A stretch of 7,006 bases of DNA from Burkholderiaceae bacterium (GTDB lineage: Bacteria > Pseudomonadota > Gammaproteobacteria > Burkholderiales > Burkholderiaceae): assembly GCA_947371415.1 (NCBI GenBank), contig CANBPJ010000092.1, forward strand, positions 1-7,006, read 5' to 3'. The translations under genes and the position numbers were made by a program. Positions within the stretch are counted from its first letter, which is position 1. Every line of letters begins with the position of its first letter. The notes under the pieces are model-generated. The model had not been told where the DNA came from, searched no databases, and saw nothing but the letters and a program-made list of their open reading frames with translations. Below are positions 6,596 through 7,006 of the stretch, one piece after another.

Positions 6596-7006
6596 TTGAA
6601 AGAGTCCTTACCGCTTTATAAAACATTGGCGAATGCGCTGGCTCAGCGCATTCACAATGGAGATTGGGCGGTAGGGTCAAACTTGCCCTCTGAGGCAGTG
6701 CTTTGCGCCAGCTTTGAAGCTAGTCGCCACACCTTAAGGCATGCGTTGCAAACCCTGGAATCAGATGGCTTGGTGTTGCGTCGTCAAGGCGCACCAACGC
6801 AAGTGATTTCGCGTCAGAAGGTCAGAAGATTTACCCAAAGCTTTAATTCACCTATCGATATTTTGAGCTACCCAAGAGATACTTATCGGGAAAATCTCAT
6901 TGAAGAGTTTATTGAACTCGACAAGCCTCTTAGTGAGATGATCGGGGGTGCAGTGGGCTCTTCTTGGTATCACATCAGCGGTATTCGAAAGCAGCGAGAT
7001 ACTGAG
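6596..7006 (+). CDS. GntR-family (HutC subfamily) transcriptional regulator, 3' end outside window
   Basis: The frame is open to the right edge and gives 137 residues. Residues 6-72 form a GntR winged helix-turn-helix: PLYKTLANALAQRI, then LPSE at 30-33, then the recognition region SRHTLRHALQTLESDGLV at 43-60 and the wing RRQGAPTQV at 62-70. From about 124 (SWYHISGIRKQRD) the start of a UTRA ligand-binding domain is visible, which defines the HutC subfamily; these regulators usually repress catabolic genes until a small ligand binds. No ATG is suitable. TTG at 6596, one base after the lactonase stop codon, is my choice; TTG at 6581, overlapping the lactonase, is the alternative, with AAGAAG just upstream. 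Either way translation is probably coupled to the lactonase. It likely controls this cluster through the inverted repeats at 5530-5642. Confidence 0.9.
   Translation, partial: MKESLPLYKTLANALAQRIHNGDWAVGSNLPSEAVLCASFEASRHTLRHALQTLESDGLVLRRQGAPTQVISRQKVRRFTQSFNSPIDILSYPRDTYRENLIEEFIELDKPLSEMIGGAVGSSWYHISGIRKQRDTE

Overview
The window looks like a chromosomal segment of a betaproteobacterium in Burkholderiales. Polynucleobacter or a close relative is my best guess. The reasons are a DNA base composition that is moderate rather than GC-rich, a Bug/TctC periplasmic binding protein (a family greatly expanded in Burkholderiales), and the general look of the proteins. The genus is an inference; I could not run a search. 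Coding density is high. No stretch over 300 bases lacks a gene, and I see no RNA gene, insertion sequence, CRISPR array or origin.

Layout. Positions 1-716 (minus strand) hold the 5' part of a CbpA/DnaJ-type co-chaperone gene that runs off the left edge. A rho-independent terminator at about 790-821 separates it from the next unit. Positions 849-3387 (minus) form a two-gene operon: a TctC/Bug solute-binding protein first, then a UxaA/GarD-type sugar-acid dehydratase. Divergent from it across 62 bp is an enolase-superfamily gene of the muconate-lactonizing-enzyme subgroup (3450-4595, plus). Its 3' end overlaps by 14 bp the convergent 3' end of a 3-hydroxyacyl-CoA-dehydrogenase-fold gene (4582-5520, minus). 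Across a 141-bp divergent promoter region lie an SMP-30/gluconolactonase-type lactonase (5662-6594, plus) and, directly after it, a HutC-type GntR regulator (from about 6596, cut by the right edge).

How the genes may work together. Capture of a carboxylate (TctC), lactone hydrolysis (SMP-30), lactone or acid isomerisation (enolase superfamily), dehydration of an aldonate or aldarate (UxaA/GarD family) and NAD-dependent oxidation of a beta-hydroxy acid (HAD fold) are all steps seen in sugar-acid and lactone catabolism. A GntR/HutC regulator sensing a pathway intermediate fits that. I infer a catabolic locus for a sugar acid or its lactone, with the exact substrate and order of reactions unknown. 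No transporter membrane subunits (TctA/TctB) and no aldolase are present here.

The clearest non-gene signal is a 14-bp inverted repeat (13 of 14 matching). One arm lies just upstream of each of the two divergent start codons in 5521-5661, and it is a good candidate operator for the neighbouring GntR protein.
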